Positions 1 through 8,410 of a stretch of 21,607 nt of DNA are shown one piece after another. The stretch comes from Sulfuricella sp. (lineage in GTDB: Bacteria > Pseudomonadota > Gammaproteobacteria > Burkholderiales > Sulfuricellaceae). A program made the translations under genes and the position numbers. Positions within the stretch are counted from its first letter, which is position 1, and every line of letters starts with the position of its first letter. The notes beneath the pieces are model-generated. The model saw only the letters and a list, made by a program, of their open reading frames with translations. It searched no databases and had not been told where the DNA came from. The stretch spans positions 1 to 21,607 of the forward strand of contig JAIOJM010000224.1 in NCBI GenBank assembly GCA_019911785.1, in the 5' to 3' direction.

Positions 1-365
1 TAGGGAAAGCTCATCTCGACGTGGCCGGACTCGGCCTCCAGGCGCTGCACCATCTCGCGCAGCATGGACTCGAACGATTCCACCGAAATCTCGCGCTCGT
101 TGCTGTCGCTGTTGAGTATCTCAACGAAGCGCGACATGTGCGTGCCCTTGAAGTTGTGCGGCAGATAGACGTTCATGTTGAACATGGCGATGGTGTGCTG
201 CACGCCCTCGCTCTTGTCCGCCACCCTGACCGGATGGCGGATGGATTTGATGCCCACCTTGTCGATGGCAATCTGGCGGGAATCCGCGTAGTTCTGCACA
301 TCGGCGATGGCGTCTTTGTCACAGACGGGGGCGCTCACATCGCAAGTCTCATTGCAGTTGCTCAT
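1..365 (-). CDS. folE2: GTP cyclohydrolase IB (FolE2), N-terminal part, cut by window edge
   Basis: Only the first ~121 codons are present; the gene runs off the left edge (the family is usually about 260-270 residues). The visible protein begins [10 protein letters not shown] and carries the FolE2 N-terminal block: [19 protein letters not shown] at about residues 21-39, then a PVRV strand and [15 protein letters not shown] at about residues 68-82. FolE2 converts GTP to 7,8-dihydroneopterin triphosphate, the first step of folate (and queuosine) precursor synthesis, in the cytosol. It can work with metals other than zinc, and in many bacteria it is induced by zinc limitation through Zur (family knowledge, not shown here). 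The ATG at 363-365 is preceded by AAGGAA about 7 nt upstream, supporting this start. It lies downstream of dxs on the same strand but has its own promoter-like sequence in the 66-bp gap. Later genes in the window (folK for folate; queA and tgt for queuosine) use the same pathway products. Confidence 0.9.
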   Translation of the reverse strand, partial: MSNCNETCDVSAPVCDKDAIADVQNYADSRQIAIDKVGIKSIRHPVRVADKSEGVQHTIAMFNMNVYLPHNFKGTHMSRFVEILNSDSNEREISVESFESMLREMVQRLEAESGHVEMSFP

Positions 366-394
366 GAATTTATTCCTTGAATTGATTTAGACCA

Positions 395-423
395 AGTATA
401 ACACTTGATAATAGTTGAGTAAA
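395..423 (-). promoter_or_regulatory. Predicted folE2 promoter with overlapping palindromes
   Basis: On the minus strand a -35-like TTTACT (418-423) and a -10-like TATACT (395-400) are separated by exactly 17 nt, and the folE2 ATG follows about 30 nt further on. The -10 lies inside the inverted repeat CAAGTATAACACTTG (393-407). The -35 lies inside a second, larger inverted repeat (416-438: TGAGTAAACC, loop ACTA, GGTTACTCA), which also contains the dxs stop codon. These palindromes could be operators; TGTTATA within the first one resembles a Zur half-site, but that is inference. Confidence 0.5.
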
Positions 424-431
424 CCACTAGG

Positions 432-2288
432 TTACTCAGGGGCAACGATTAACCGGGCTCGCACCGCGCGGACGATGCCGTCCTGGTCCAGGCCGCAGGC
501 CGCCAGCAATTTGGCCGGATCGCCATGTTCGACGAAACGGTCGGGCAGGCCGAGTTGCAGCACCGGCACCGTCAGGCCCCGGCTCTCCAGGAATTCAAGC
601 ACGGCGCTGCCCGCACCGCCCATCACTGAGTTTTCTTCGACGGTGACGAGCAGGTCGTGGGTTTGCGCCAGACGTAGCACCAGCTCCAAATCCAGCGGCT
701 TGACGAAGCGCATGTTGGCGACCGTGGCCTTGAGGTCATCGGCCGCGGCCAGTGCGGGCATCAGCATGCTGCCGAAGGCGAGAATGGCGATTTTTTCGCC
801 CTCGCGCCGGATTTCGCCCTTGCCCATAGTCAGCGCCTGCATTTCCTGCCGGATGGCAACACCCGTGCCGCCGCCGCGCGGGTAGCGCACCGCCGACGGG
901 CCGTTGTGCATGAATGCGGTGTAGAGCATCTGGCGGCATTCGTTCTCGTCCGAGGGCGCCATCACCAGCATGTTGGGCACGCAGCGCAAAAAGGACAGGT
1001 CGAAACTGCCAGCATGGGTCGGGCCGTCGGCGCCGACCAGCCCGGCACGGTCTATCGCCAGCACGATGGGCAAATCCTGCAGCGCGATGTCGTGAATCAG
1101 CTGGTCGTAGGCGCGCTGCAGAAAGGTCGAATAGATCGCCACCACCGGCTTCATCCCTTCGCAGGCGATGCCGGCGGCAAAAGTCAGCGCGTGCTGCTCG
1201 GCGATGCCGACATCGAAATAACGCTTCGGGTATTCCTGGGCGAAGCGCACCATGCCGGAGCCTTCGCACATCGCCGGGGTGATGCCGACCAGGCGCTTGT
1301 CCTGCGCCGCCATGTCGCACAGCCAGTCGCCGAACACCTGGGTGTAGGTGAGCTTGCCGCCAGGCTTGGCGTCCATCACCCCGTCCTCGGGGTTGAATCT
1401 GGCGACGCCGTGGTAACGGCAGGGGTCGTCCTCGGCCAGCTTGTAGCCCTTGCCCTTCTGCGTGGCAATGTGCAGCAGCTGCGGCCCCTGGCGCTGCCTC
1501 AGGTTGCTCAGCGTGGTCACCAGCACGTCGAGATCGTGGCCGTCGATCGGGCCGATGTAGTTGAAGCCGAATTCCTCGAACAGGGTACCGGGAATGACCA
1601 TGCCCTTCATGTGCTCTTCGGCGCGCTTGGCCAGTTCCAGAATCGGCGGCACCGCCCCCAGCACCTTCTCGCCGCCCTTGCGCATTGCGGCATAAAAGCG
1701 CCCCGACATGAGCTTGGCGAGATAATTGTTGAGCGCGCCGACATTTTCCGAGATCGACATGTCGTTGTCGTTCAGCACCACCAGGAGATTGGCGTCCATC
1801 GCCCCGGCGTTGTTGAGCGCCTCGAACGCCATGCCCCCGGTCATGGCACCGTCGCCGATGATCGCCACCGCGCGCCGGTCGCTGCCTTCCGCCTGGGCCG
1901 CAACCGCCATGCCGAGCGCGGCGCTGATCGAGGTGCTGGAATGGCCGGTGCCGAAAGCGTCGTATTCGCTCTCGGCGCGCTTGGGGAAACCGGCAATGCC
2001 GCCGAGCTGGCGCAGGGTGGCCATGGCCTCGCGCCGCCCGGTCAGAATCTTGTGCGAATAGGTCTGGTGGCCGACATCCCATACCAGCCGGTCATCCGGC
2101 GTGTTGAACACGTAATGCAGGGCGACAGTCAGCTCCACTGCGCCCAGATTTGAGGCCAGGTGGCCGCCGGACTTGCTTACGCTCTCGATCAGGAAGCTGC
2201 GCAACTCCTCGGCGAGCTGGGGCAGTTGCTTGCGGTCGAGGGCGCGCAATTCTGCGGGGGCATTGATGGTTTCGAGTAGTTCGTACAT
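432..2288 (-). CDS. dxs: 1-deoxy-D-xylulose-5-phosphate synthase
   Basis: This thiamine-diphosphate enzyme condenses pyruvate with glyceraldehyde 3-phosphate to make DXP, the entry step of the MEP isoprenoid pathway and a precursor for thiamine and pyridoxal. From the ATG at 2286-2288 ([10 protein letters not shown]) the protein is 618 residues, against about 620 in E. coli. Visible landmarks are [10 protein letters not shown] (residues 71-80), the ThDP/Mg motif GDGAMTGG (145-152) with the NDN at 173-175, and GIAEQHA (361-367), whose Glu364 is the conserved cofactor-activating glutamate of transketolase-like enzymes. An in-frame ATG eight codons upstream (2312) is rejected because it lies inside the hairpin repeat at 2305-2326. 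No strong ribosome-binding site is seen before the chosen start, so translation may depend on coupling or on the repeat. It follows ispA and xseB on the same strand. Confidence 0.97.
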   Translation of the reverse strand: MYELLETINAPAELRALDRKQLPQLAEELRSFLIESVSKSGGHLASNLGAVELTVALHYVFNTPDDRLVWDVGHQTYSHKILTGRREAMATLRQLGGIAGFPKRAESEYDAFGTGHSSTSISAALGMAVAAQAEGSDRRAVAIIGDGAMTGGMAFEALNNAGAMDANLLVVLNDNDMSISENVGALNNYLAKLMSGRFYAAMRKGGEKVLGAVPPILELAKRAEEHMKGMVIPGTLFEEFGFNYIGPIDGHDLDVLVTTLSNLRQRQGPQLLHIATQKGKGYKLAEDDPCRYHGVARFNPEDGVMDAKPGGKLTYTQVFGDWLCDMAAQDKRLVGITPAMCEGSGMVRFAQEYPKRYFDVGIAEQHALTFAAGIACEGMKPVVAIYSTFLQRAYDQLIHDIALQDLPIVLAIDRAGLVGADGPTHAGSFDLSFLRCVPNMLVMAPSDENECRQMLYTAFMHNGPSAVRYPRGGGTGVAIRQEMQALTMGKGEIRREGEKIAILAFGSMLMPALAAADDLKATVANMRFVKPLDLELVLRLAQTHDLLVTVEENSVMGGAGSAVLEFLESRGLTVPVLQLGLPDRFVEHGDPAKLLAACGLDQDGIVRAVRARLIVAPE

Positions 2289-2304
2289 TTTTTTAGCTGA
2301 CCGC

Positions 2305-2326
2305 GTGGGCACAAAGGCGTGCCCAC
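2305..2326. repeat. GTGGGCAC hairpin repeat between ispA and dxs
   Basis: A perfect 8-bp inverted repeat, GTGGGCAC (2305-2312) and GTGCCCAC (2319-2326), with a 6-nt loop. Flanking GTAGG on the outside gives the AGGGTGGGCAC...GTGCCCAC shape of a REP-like intergenic repeat that I recognise from other proteobacterial genomes. It begins 13 nt after the ispA stop and ends 16 nt before the dxs start, filling most of a 51-bp spacer. Confidence 0.75.
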
Positions 2327-2339
2327 CCTACTTTGCTGT

Positions 2340-3236
2340 TCAAAATTGCCGCTTGACGATGAAATCGGCGATCTGGCGCAATCTTTCCGCCCGTGCGCCG
2401 AACCCTTCCAGCGACTGTAACGCATCCCGGTGCAAGTCGGCAGCGAAGGCACGCGCCGCATTCGCGCCAAGAATAGAAACGTAGGTCGGTTTGTTGGCCT
2501 CGGCATCCTTGCCGGCAGTCTTGCCCAGCGTGGCAGTGGTGGATTCGGTGTCGAGCACATCGTCCACCACCTGGAAGGCCAGCCCGATACATTTCGCGTA
2601 GTGCAGCAAATGCTCCATTTCGCCGTTTTCAAGACTCTTGCCGCACAGCGCGCCCAGCTGCACCGAGGCCCGGATCAGCGCACCGGTCTTGTGGATGTGC
2701 ATGAATTCCAGCTCCGGCAGGGACAGCGTCTTGCCGACGCTTTCGCCGTCTATCGCCTGGCCGCCGGCCATGCCGCGCGAACCGGCGGCCACGGCCAGAA
2801 TCTTCACCATTTCCAGCTGCACCGCGGGAGCGTCTGCCAACGGGCGCTCCGCCAGCAGCTGGAACGCCAGGGTTTGCAGGCTGTCGCCCACCAGCAGCGC
2901 AGTGGCCTCGTCATATTCGAGGTGACAGGTGGGCTTGCCGCGCCGCAGGCTGTCATCGTCCATGCACGGCAGGTCGTCGTGCACCAGGGAATAGGCGTGG
3001 ACCAGCTCGACCGCAGCCGCAACCGCATCGATGCGCTGCGGATCGGCGCCGGCCACTTCACCGGCAGCGAAAGCCAGCAAAGGCCGGATGCGCTTGCCGC
3101 CGCCGAGTACGGCATAACGCATCGCCTGATGCAGGCGCTGCGGCGCAATCGAGGGTTGCGGCAGCACGTCGGACAGCACGCCTTCCATGCGCTGCTGCAG
3201 GGCAGCGGCCCATGCCTGAAAATCAATCAAGGTCAA
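2340..3236 (-). CDS. ispA: Polyprenyl (farnesyl/geranyl) diphosphate synthase
   Basis: A 298-residue trans-prenyltransferase (E. coli IspA is 299) that condenses IPP with DMAPP/GPP to make farnesyl diphosphate, feeding quinone and undecaprenyl lipid synthesis. Visible motifs are GGGKRIRP (45-52), the first aspartate-rich motif DDLPCMD (87-93) with the following RRGKPTCH, HKTGALI (182-188), and the second aspartate-rich motif DDVLD (225-229). The short DDxxxxD loop matches the IspA/GGPP type, but chain length cannot be fixed from sequence alone. The start is read as TTG (3234-3236), preceded by AAGGG with 8 nt spacing; a stop codon lies just upstream in this frame and the first ATG would cut 16 residues. 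The start overlaps the 3' end of xseB by 14 nt, suggesting translational coupling. It is followed by dxs after a hairpin repeat. Confidence 0.95.
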   Translation of the reverse strand: MTLIDFQAWAAALQQRMEGVLSDVLPQPSIAPQRLHQAMRYAVLGGGKRIRPLLAFAAGEVAGADPQRIDAVAAAVELVHAYSLVHDDLPCMDDDSLRRGKPTCHLEYDEATALLVGDSLQTLAFQLLAERPLADAPAVQLEMVKILAVAAGSRGMAGGQAIDGESVGKTLSLPELEFMHIHKTGALIRASVQLGALCGKSLENGEMEHLLHYAKCIGLAFQVVDDVLDTESTTATLGKTAGKDAEANKPTYVSILGANAARAFAADLHRDALQSLEGFGARAERLRQIADFIVKRQF

Positions 3237-3546
3237 AACCAGCGCCCTTCACGTTCGCCCCCTCTCCCTCCGGGAGAGGGTTGGGGTGAGGGCTGCCCTC
3301 TGGGAGAGAGCCAGGAGAGAGTGACGCATCGCCAACGAAATTCTGCAAGCCGCCCGCTTCGAGGATGCGCACCTGCTGCTGCGCATCCTGCAACGCCTGC
3401 TGACAGAACTGGAGAAGCTCCGCACCGCGCTTGTAGGCCGACAGAAGCTGCTCCAGCGGCAACTGGCCCGCTTCCATGGTGGCGACGATATTTTCCAACT
3501 CGGCGAGTGCGCTTTCGAAGGTCGGTGATTTTGAAGCTTTGCTCAT
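3223..3546 (-). CDS. xseB: Exodeoxyribonuclease VII small subunit, with repeat-derived C-terminal tail
   Basis: The small subunit of ExoVII (XseA-XseB), which degrades single-stranded DNA. Residues 8-70 match the family: SPTFESALAELENIVATMEAG followed by PLEQLLSAYKRGAELLQFCQQAL, two helices that form the coiled hairpin. The start is the ATG at 3544-3546 (MSKASK); four codons of further in-frame sequence upstream add an earlier ATG at 3558 that I judge less likely because family members begin near this MSK. The protein is 107 residues, whereas XseB is normally about 75-85. The excess, about residues 76-97 (with PHPNPLPEGEG), is the translation of the G-rich hairpin repeat at 3257-3322. The last residues (GFDLD) overlap the ispA start. 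First gene of the xseB-ispA-dxs operon; xseA is not in the window. Confidence 0.93.
   Translation of the reverse strand: MSKASKSPTFESALAELENIVATMEAGQLPLEQLLSAYKRGAELLQFCQQALQDAQQQVRILEAGGLQNFVGDASLSPGSLPEGSPHPNPLPEGEGANVKGAGFDLD
3257..3322. repeat. PNPLPEGEG-type G-rich hairpin repeat inside xseB
   Basis: A perfect 9-bp hairpin, CCCTCTCCC (3260-3268) and GGGAGAGGG (3272-3280), followed by TTGGGGTGAGG and a second CTGGGAGAG stretch. On the minus strand it reads as the widespread intergenic repeat that translates to PHPNPLPEGEG. Here it lies within the 3' part of xseB and is read in frame. A related full-length copy is at 10049-10150. The plus strand 3272-3292 also has four G-runs separated by 2-3 nt loops, a quadruplex-forming pattern. 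Confidence 0.85.
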
Positions 3547-3845
3547 TACTTGCCGCACTCTAAAAAGGGTTAAAATACCGCATATTGCGGTCTCAGGTCA
3601 ATCTCCGCGCGGCTTGCAGCCCCTTCGGACAGACGGAAAGCGGCCCGCAGCTTTAACTTCCAGCCTGATGGCAAATCCGGGATAAACTACTGCGCCATGA
3701 AATGCACAACATAAACCCAGATTATCCATTAGAGCCAAAACACCGCCGTGGGAGCGGCGCCCTCGCCGCGATTTTCGGCCGCATTCGCGCCGAGGGCGGC
3801 GCTCCTACATGCACGAGTATTCCAATGGACAATCCGATATAACCC
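3547..3845. other. Intergenic region between divergent xseB and the EamA gene
   Basis: A 299-bp non-coding stretch. Near xseB there is an inverted repeat CCGCA-TAT-TGCGG (3578-3590) next to TTAAAATA, which may mark promoter or operator sequence. About 3595-3715 is GC-rich with several short self-complementary pieces but matches no riboswitch, tRNA or small RNA that I recognise. The rest is a hairpin repeat (3748-3808). Short open frames over the repeat look spurious. Confidence 0.5.
3748..3808. repeat. GGAGCGGCG-type hairpin repeat upstream of the EamA gene
   Basis: Two 24-nt arms, 3748-3771 and 3785-3808, pair at 21 of 24 positions around a 13-nt loop (TTTTCGGCCGCAT). On both strands it starts with GTGGGAGCGGCG or GTAGGAGCGCCG, the shape of the common GTAGGAGCGGC-type intergenic repeat of Pseudomonas, Xanthomonas and betaproteobacteria. 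It ends 37 nt before the transporter start, so it is likely in or near that gene's leader. Confidence 0.8.
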
Positions 3846-4712
3846 ATGCCCAAACTTCCACAACTAAAATCCGCATGGATGCTCGTAGCCGGCTTCCTGT
3901 TCGGCTGCATGGGGGTATTCGTCAAGCTGGGTGCGGAGTTTTTTTCCAGCTCCGAGCTGGTGTTCTACCGCTCCCTGTTCGGCCTGCTGATCATTTTTCT
4001 GATTATCAAGAGCCAGGGCATGAGTATCGCCACGCACCACTGGAAAGCGCACCTGTGGCGCGGGCTGTCCGGCTTCGCTGCGCTGATGTTGTTCTTTTAC
4101 TCCATCACCCGGCTGCCGCTGGCCACTGCGGTGACGCTCAACTACACCGCACCGCTGTTCCTCGCCTTTCTCAGCGTGCTGATCCTGAAAGAACGCCTGC
4201 ACCTGCCGCTATTGCTGGCCATTCTGCTCGGCTTTGCCGGCGTGGTGCTGCTGCTGCGCCCTACCCTGCATCAGGAACAGCTGGTCGCAGGACTGATGGG
4301 GCTGGCCTCCGGTTTTTTCGCCGCCATCGCCTATCTCAACGTCAAACAGCTGGGGCAGATGGGCGAACCTTCATTCCGGATCGTGTTCTATTTCACCCTG
4401 ATCTGCACCTTCGGCGGCGGCATCTGGATGGGCGTTCACGCCTTCCATCCCGTTTCACCACGAAATTTCCTGCTCCTGCTCGGCCTCGGCACCACCGCCA
4501 CCCTGGCGCAACTCGCCATGACCCGCGCCTATCGCGAGGGCGACACACTGGTGGTTGGCAGCCTGGCCTACAGCACCGTCGTATTCGCCAGCCTGTGGGG
4601 CATCCTGCTGTGGCAGGAAATCCTGTCCCTGACCAGCTGGCTGGGGATAGCCCTGATCATCCTGAGCGGCGTTCTAGCCTCCCGCGTGGTGCCCCGTCTT
4701 CCTGCCGTATAG
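3846..4712 (+). CDS. EamA (DMT superfamily) membrane transporter
   Basis: A 288-residue integral membrane protein made of two EamA repeats and about ten hydrophobic helices. Typical marks are the N-terminal helix MLVAGFLFGCMGVFVK (12-27), FYRSLFGLL (about 41-49), the NYTAPLF motif at the end of the first repeat followed by LKERLHLPLLLAILLGFAGVVLLL, and a second repeat ending LWGILLWQEILSLTSWLGIALIILSGVL. Such proteins export or exchange small metabolites across the inner membrane (S-adenosylmethionine, amino acids, nucleosides in characterised members), but substrate cannot be told from sequence. No clear Shine-Dalgarno sequence precedes the ATG at 3846; an internal ATG at codon 12 is the alternative. 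It is divergent from xseB and followed 50 bp later by the SpoIIAA-like gene. Confidence 0.85.
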   Translation: MPKLPQLKSAWMLVAGFLFGCMGVFVKLGAEFFSSSELVFYRSLFGLLIIFLIIKSQGMSIATHHWKAHLWRGLSGFAALMLFFYSITRLPLATAVTLNYTAPLFLAFLSVLILKERLHLPLLLAILLGFAGVVLLLRPTLHQEQLVAGLMGLASGFFAAIAYLNVKQLGQMGEPSFRIVFYFTLICTFGGGIWMGVHAFHPVSPRNFLLLLGLGTTATLAQLAMTRAYREGDTLVVGSLAYSTVVFASLWGILLWQEILSLTSWLGIALIILSGVLASRVVPRLPAV

Positions 4713-4762
4713 ACGGTTTGCTATAGTATAAAGAACGGAACGCCATCTCTGAAGGGTAAGCC

Positions 4763-5110
4763 ATGATCACCATCGAAGTCCGGAGCCACCTCGTCAACGT
4801 CGCCGTGTTTGGTCAGTTCACCCTCGCCGACTTCAAGGAGCTGGAAGAGGCAGTCATGTACAAGATCAAGTTCGAGGGTCGGGTCAACCTGCTGTTCGAT
4901 CTGCGCGACATGGCCAGACTCACCGTGGATGTTGCCTGGGAAGAAATCAAGTTTGCCCGCGAGCACCGCTTCGACCTGTGGAAAATCGCCGTGGTCACCG
5001 ATAGCCAATGGATCGCCTGGAGCACTTGGCTGACCAGCCTGTTCACTCCTGCTGAAACCCGGGTGTTCGACGACTACAATCTGGCCAGCGATTGGGTTGC
5101 TGCCGTTTAA
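4763..5110 (+). CDS. SpoIIAA-like/STAS-like small protein (DUF3478-type)
   Basis: A 115-residue soluble protein with the pattern of the SpoIIAA-like family (a SEC14/STAS-type alpha-beta fold): a short N-terminal strand pair (ITIEVRSHLVNVAVFGQFT), a helix (LADFKELEEAVMYKIK), the strand VNLLFDLRDM, a helix with WEEIKFAREH, the strand KIAVVTDS, and the terminal DYNLASDWV. Members are abundant in environmental proteobacteria and have no established reaction; some may bind lipids or signal through protein contact. AAGGG lies 7 nt before the ATG. It may be co-transcribed with the upstream transporter, though a TATAGT/TATAAA-like sequence in the gap could give it its own promoter. Confidence 0.75.
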   Translation: MITIEVRSHLVNVAVFGQFTLADFKELEEAVMYKIKFEGRVNLLFDLRDMARLTVDVAWEEIKFAREHRFDLWKIAVVTDSQWIAWSTWLTSLFTPAETRVFDDYNLASDWVAAV

Positions 5111-5125
5111 CCCTAAAAAAGCATT

Positions 5126-5257
5126 TGAACCGCAAAGGCGCAAAGAACGCAAAGGAAAAACAATGTGTTACTGGAATCTGCCCAGCCACACGATAGGTGA
5201 ATATCTGAGAGATTTTATGTCCTTGTTTTCTTTGCGCCTTCGCGTCTTTGCGGTTAA
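5126..5257. repeat. Fold-back element 1 (CGCAAAG family)
   Basis: The left arm (about 5126-5159) has three CGCAAAG units starting at 5131, 5139 and 5148. The right arm (about 5220-5257) is the imperfect reverse complement, ending TTTGCGGTTAA. About 60 nt of non-repeated core separates them. It starts 15 nt after the SpoIIAA-like stop codon. An open frame across it encodes low-complexity EPQRRKERKGK and FSLRLRVFAV, the usual signature of spurious proteins over this repeat type. Confidence 0.88.
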
Positions 5258-5291
5258 TGAACTGCGGTTTTTAGGTTAACTTGAAACGATC

Positions 5292-5711
5292 ATGACACTG
5301 CTGGCCGACGCAGTCCTGATTGTCCACTTTCTGTTCGTGCTGTTCGTGGTGGGCGGTTTGCTCGCCATCTGGGCCGGCGCCGCACTCGGCTGGGTCTGGG
5401 TGCGCAATCTCCGCTTCCGCGTCGCGCATCTTGCCGCCATCCTCTTCGTAACGGCTGAATCCCTCGTCGGCATGGTCTGTCCGCTTACCGCATGGGAAGA
5501 TTTCCTGCGCCAGACCGGTTCGGGCGGGGGCAGCTTCATGCAGCGCTGGGTCGGTCGCCTGCTCTTCTACGACCTGCCGGAATGGGTATTCACGCTGGCG
5601 TATGTGCTGTTCGCCCTGGCAGTTATCGTCACCTTCCTGCTCATTCGACCGCAGGCCCGGAAGCCAGGCGATGCGCCCAGCGCGTCGTCTCCGGCAGCCG
5701 GTAGCGGGTGA
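5292..5711 (+). CDS. DUF2784-type membrane protein
   Basis: A 139-residue protein with about four membrane helices: residues 3-30 ([25 protein letters not shown]), a second around 41-63 with [24 protein letters not shown], a third near 88-95, and a fourth [15 protein letters not shown]. The order His in helix 1, then [24 protein letters not shown], matches the DUF2784 family, whose function is unknown. The last 71 bp overlap the 3' end of nfi on the other strand. No strong ribosome-binding site precedes the ATG at 5292. The C-terminal tail ([17 protein letters not shown]) is hydrophilic and lies in the overlap. Confidence 0.8.
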   Translation: MTLLADAVLIVHFLFVLFVVGGLLAIWAGAALGWVWVRNLRFRVAHLAAILFVTAESLVGMVCPLTAWEDFLRQTGSGGGSFMQRWVGRLLFYDLPEWVFTLAYVLFALAVIVTFLLIRPQARKPGDAPSASSPAAGSG

Positions 5712-6312
5712 CGCAGGCCATGACGTAGTCAAGCGCCGTCGCCAGGCTGATGCGGTGACCGATGGAGATGTACAGCGGTTTCACACCGGATCGGCTGCGC
5801 AACACCGCACCTATGGTTTCGCCGTGATCGAGCAACGGCACGGATGCGCCGCGCCGGTCAGGCGGCTCGACATGCTCGCCGATCAGACGGGTTTTGGCCA
5901 CGCCGATGGAGGGAATGCCGCACAGCAGGCCGAGGTGGCTGGCAATGCCGAAACGGCGCGGATGGGCGATACCCTGCCCGTCGCACAGCAACAGGTCGGG
6001 AATGACGGTCAGCTTCTCCAGCGCCCCGATCACCGCGGGCACCTCACGGAAGGACAGCAGCCCCGGCACATAGGGAAAACGGGTGGGGGTGCGAAAAATG
6101 GCATGATCCACCAGTTCGAGCGAAGGAAAGCCGAGCACCGCCACTGCGGCGCGGGTGATCCCGCCGCCCTCCTCGAAACCCACGTCCACCCCCGCTACAT
6201 GGCGCACCGTGTAGAGCCGGTCTTCCCTCACTACCTCGCCGCGCAGTTGCTGCTGAATGGCGATCGCCTCAGTCGGACTGATATCCCAAGGGTGCCTTTG
6301 GACTATTTTCAT
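5641..6312 (-). CDS. nfi: Endonuclease V (deoxyinosine 3' endonuclease)
   Basis: Endonuclease V nicks DNA at the second phosphodiester 3' of deoxyinosine and related lesions, starting alternative repair of deaminated bases. The protein is 223 residues from the ATG at 6310-6312, equal to E. coli Nfi. Conserved acidic residues are seen: Asp43 in AGVDVGFE, Glu90 in LLSFREVPA, and Asp111 in [11 protein letters not shown], together with the substrate wedge region RFPYVPG (78-84) and SIGVAKTRL. An upstream in-frame ATG (6342) is possible but would add ten residues not typical of the family and would reach into the purB promoter region. It is divergent from purB (53-bp gap) and overlaps the DUF2784 gene tail to tail. 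Confidence 0.95.
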   Translation of the reverse strand: MKIVQRHPWDISPTEAIAIQQQLRGEVVREDRLYTVRHVAGVDVGFEEGGGITRAAVAVLGFPSLELVDHAIFRTPTRFPYVPGLLSFREVPAVIGALEKLTVIPDLLLCDGQGIAHPRRFGIASHLGLLCGIPSIGVAKTRLIGEHVEPPDRRGASVPLLDHGETIGAVLRSRSGVKPLYISIGHRISLATALDYVMACVTRYRLPETTRWAHRLASGPAVE

Positions 6313-6326
6313 GGTGTTTGCGGTAA

Positions 6327-7736
<1,410 letters not shown>

Positions 7737-7752
7737 TCTAACAACGGCAGCT

Positions 7753-7886
7753 CACCGCAAAGTTCGCAAAGGAACGCGAGGTAAAGCAACATATTACGGA
7801 TTGCGCTGGCTCACGCAGCAGGTAGAAAGATGAAACCTCTATTCTTTTGTTTTCCCTTGCGTTCCTTCGCGTCCTTGGCGGTTCAA
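7753..7886. repeat. Fold-back element 2 (CGCAAAG family, diverged)
   Basis: The left arm (about 7754-7786) reads ACCGCAAAGTTCGCAAAGG then AACGCGAGG. The right arm (about 7850-7886) in reverse complement reads TTGAACCGCCAAGGACGCG then AAGGAACGCAAGGG, so the arms pair imperfectly. About 63 nt of core lies between. It fills the gap between the convergent ends of purB (16 nt away) and the unknown membrane protein (8 nt away). Same design as element 1 but more diverged. Confidence 0.82.
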
Positions 7887-7894
7887 TAGCTTTT

Positions 7895-8218
7895 TTAATC
7901 CTTCTGATCACCCTCGATGGCGCGATAGAACTCATCCATCTTCCGCGCCGCCACGTGCTTGTAATAGGCTTTCCAGACGGTTCTAACGAGCCAGGCGGTA
8001 TAGATGAAGGCGGCGACGAAGGCGAAGGACAGCCCCCAACCCAGCCAGGTGCCAAGCGACAGGGTGAGCACCTCGCCGCGCGGCGCGTTGAACACGTAGA
8101 GACCAAGCAGCGGCCCGACGATCAACGAAACCGCGACTATCACGGCAATATGCAGGATGATGCGCCGGGTCGGCGGCAGGAAACCGCTTACCGTGACGTC
8201 GTCGAGCAGGGGTTCCAT
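7895..8218 (-). CDS. Small two-helix membrane protein of unknown function
   Basis: A 107-residue protein that I do not recognise. It has a short hydrophilic start (MEPLLDDVTVSGFLPPTRR), a first hydrophobic helix at about residues 20-43 (IILHIAVIVAVSLIVGPLLGLYVF), a second at about 55-79 (LGTWLGWGLSFAFVAAFIYTAWLV), and a charged tail (KAYYKHVAARKMDEFYRAIEGDQKD). A ribosome-binding site AGGA lies 8 nt before the ATG at 8216-8218, and codon use looks like its neighbours, so it is probably real. It is bracketed by two fold-back elements of different families and separated by one of them from dedA upstream. No function is assigned. Confidence 0.65.
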   Translation of the reverse strand: MEPLLDDVTVSGFLPPTRRIILHIAVIVAVSLIVGPLLGLYVFNAPRGEVLTLSLGTWLGWGLSFAFVAAFIYTAWLVRTVWKAYYKHVAARKMDEFYRAIEGDQKD

Positions 8219-8238
8219 GCTTTATCCTAAAAACAGCG

Positions 8239-8388
8239 ATTAACCACGAATGACACGAATGTTCACGAATAAACACGAATAGTTAGAGGCAATCATCGCA
8301 TCACCAAACGGCTGCATCATGCCATCAACACTAACCAACTGATTATTAGTGAACATTCGTGTTTCATTCGTGTGAATTCGTGGTTAAA
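8239..8388. repeat. Fold-back element 3 (CACGAAT family)
   Basis: The left arm holds four exact CACGAAT units starting at 8245, 8254, 8264 and 8274 (spacing 9, 10, 10). The right arm has three ATTCGTG units (8355, 8366, 8376) plus a degenerate ATTAGTG (8345). The core is about 65 nt. It lies between the unknown membrane protein (start 20 nt away) and dedA (stop 22 nt away). Ends read ATTAACCACGAAT and, in complement, TTTTAACCACGAAT. Confidence 0.92.
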
Positions 8389-8410
8389 AGCTTTTTCTAG
8401 GTTTATCCGG

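Noticed and set aside
906..2153. Long open frame on the plus strand across dxs
   Set aside because: Antisense shadow in GC-rich DNA; dxs on the minus strand has all family motifs, and this translation is His/Gln/Arg-rich without any recognisable fold.
3555..3600. Thiamine (TPP) riboswitch upstream of xseB, because the minus strand reads CTGAGACC
   Set aside because: The rest of the THI box (ACCTGATC and the AGGGA end) is missing.
5097..5279. Small protein over element 1 (EPQRRKERKGK...)
   Set aside because: It is the translation of a repeat; no ribosome-binding site, and both ends coincide with the inverted arms.
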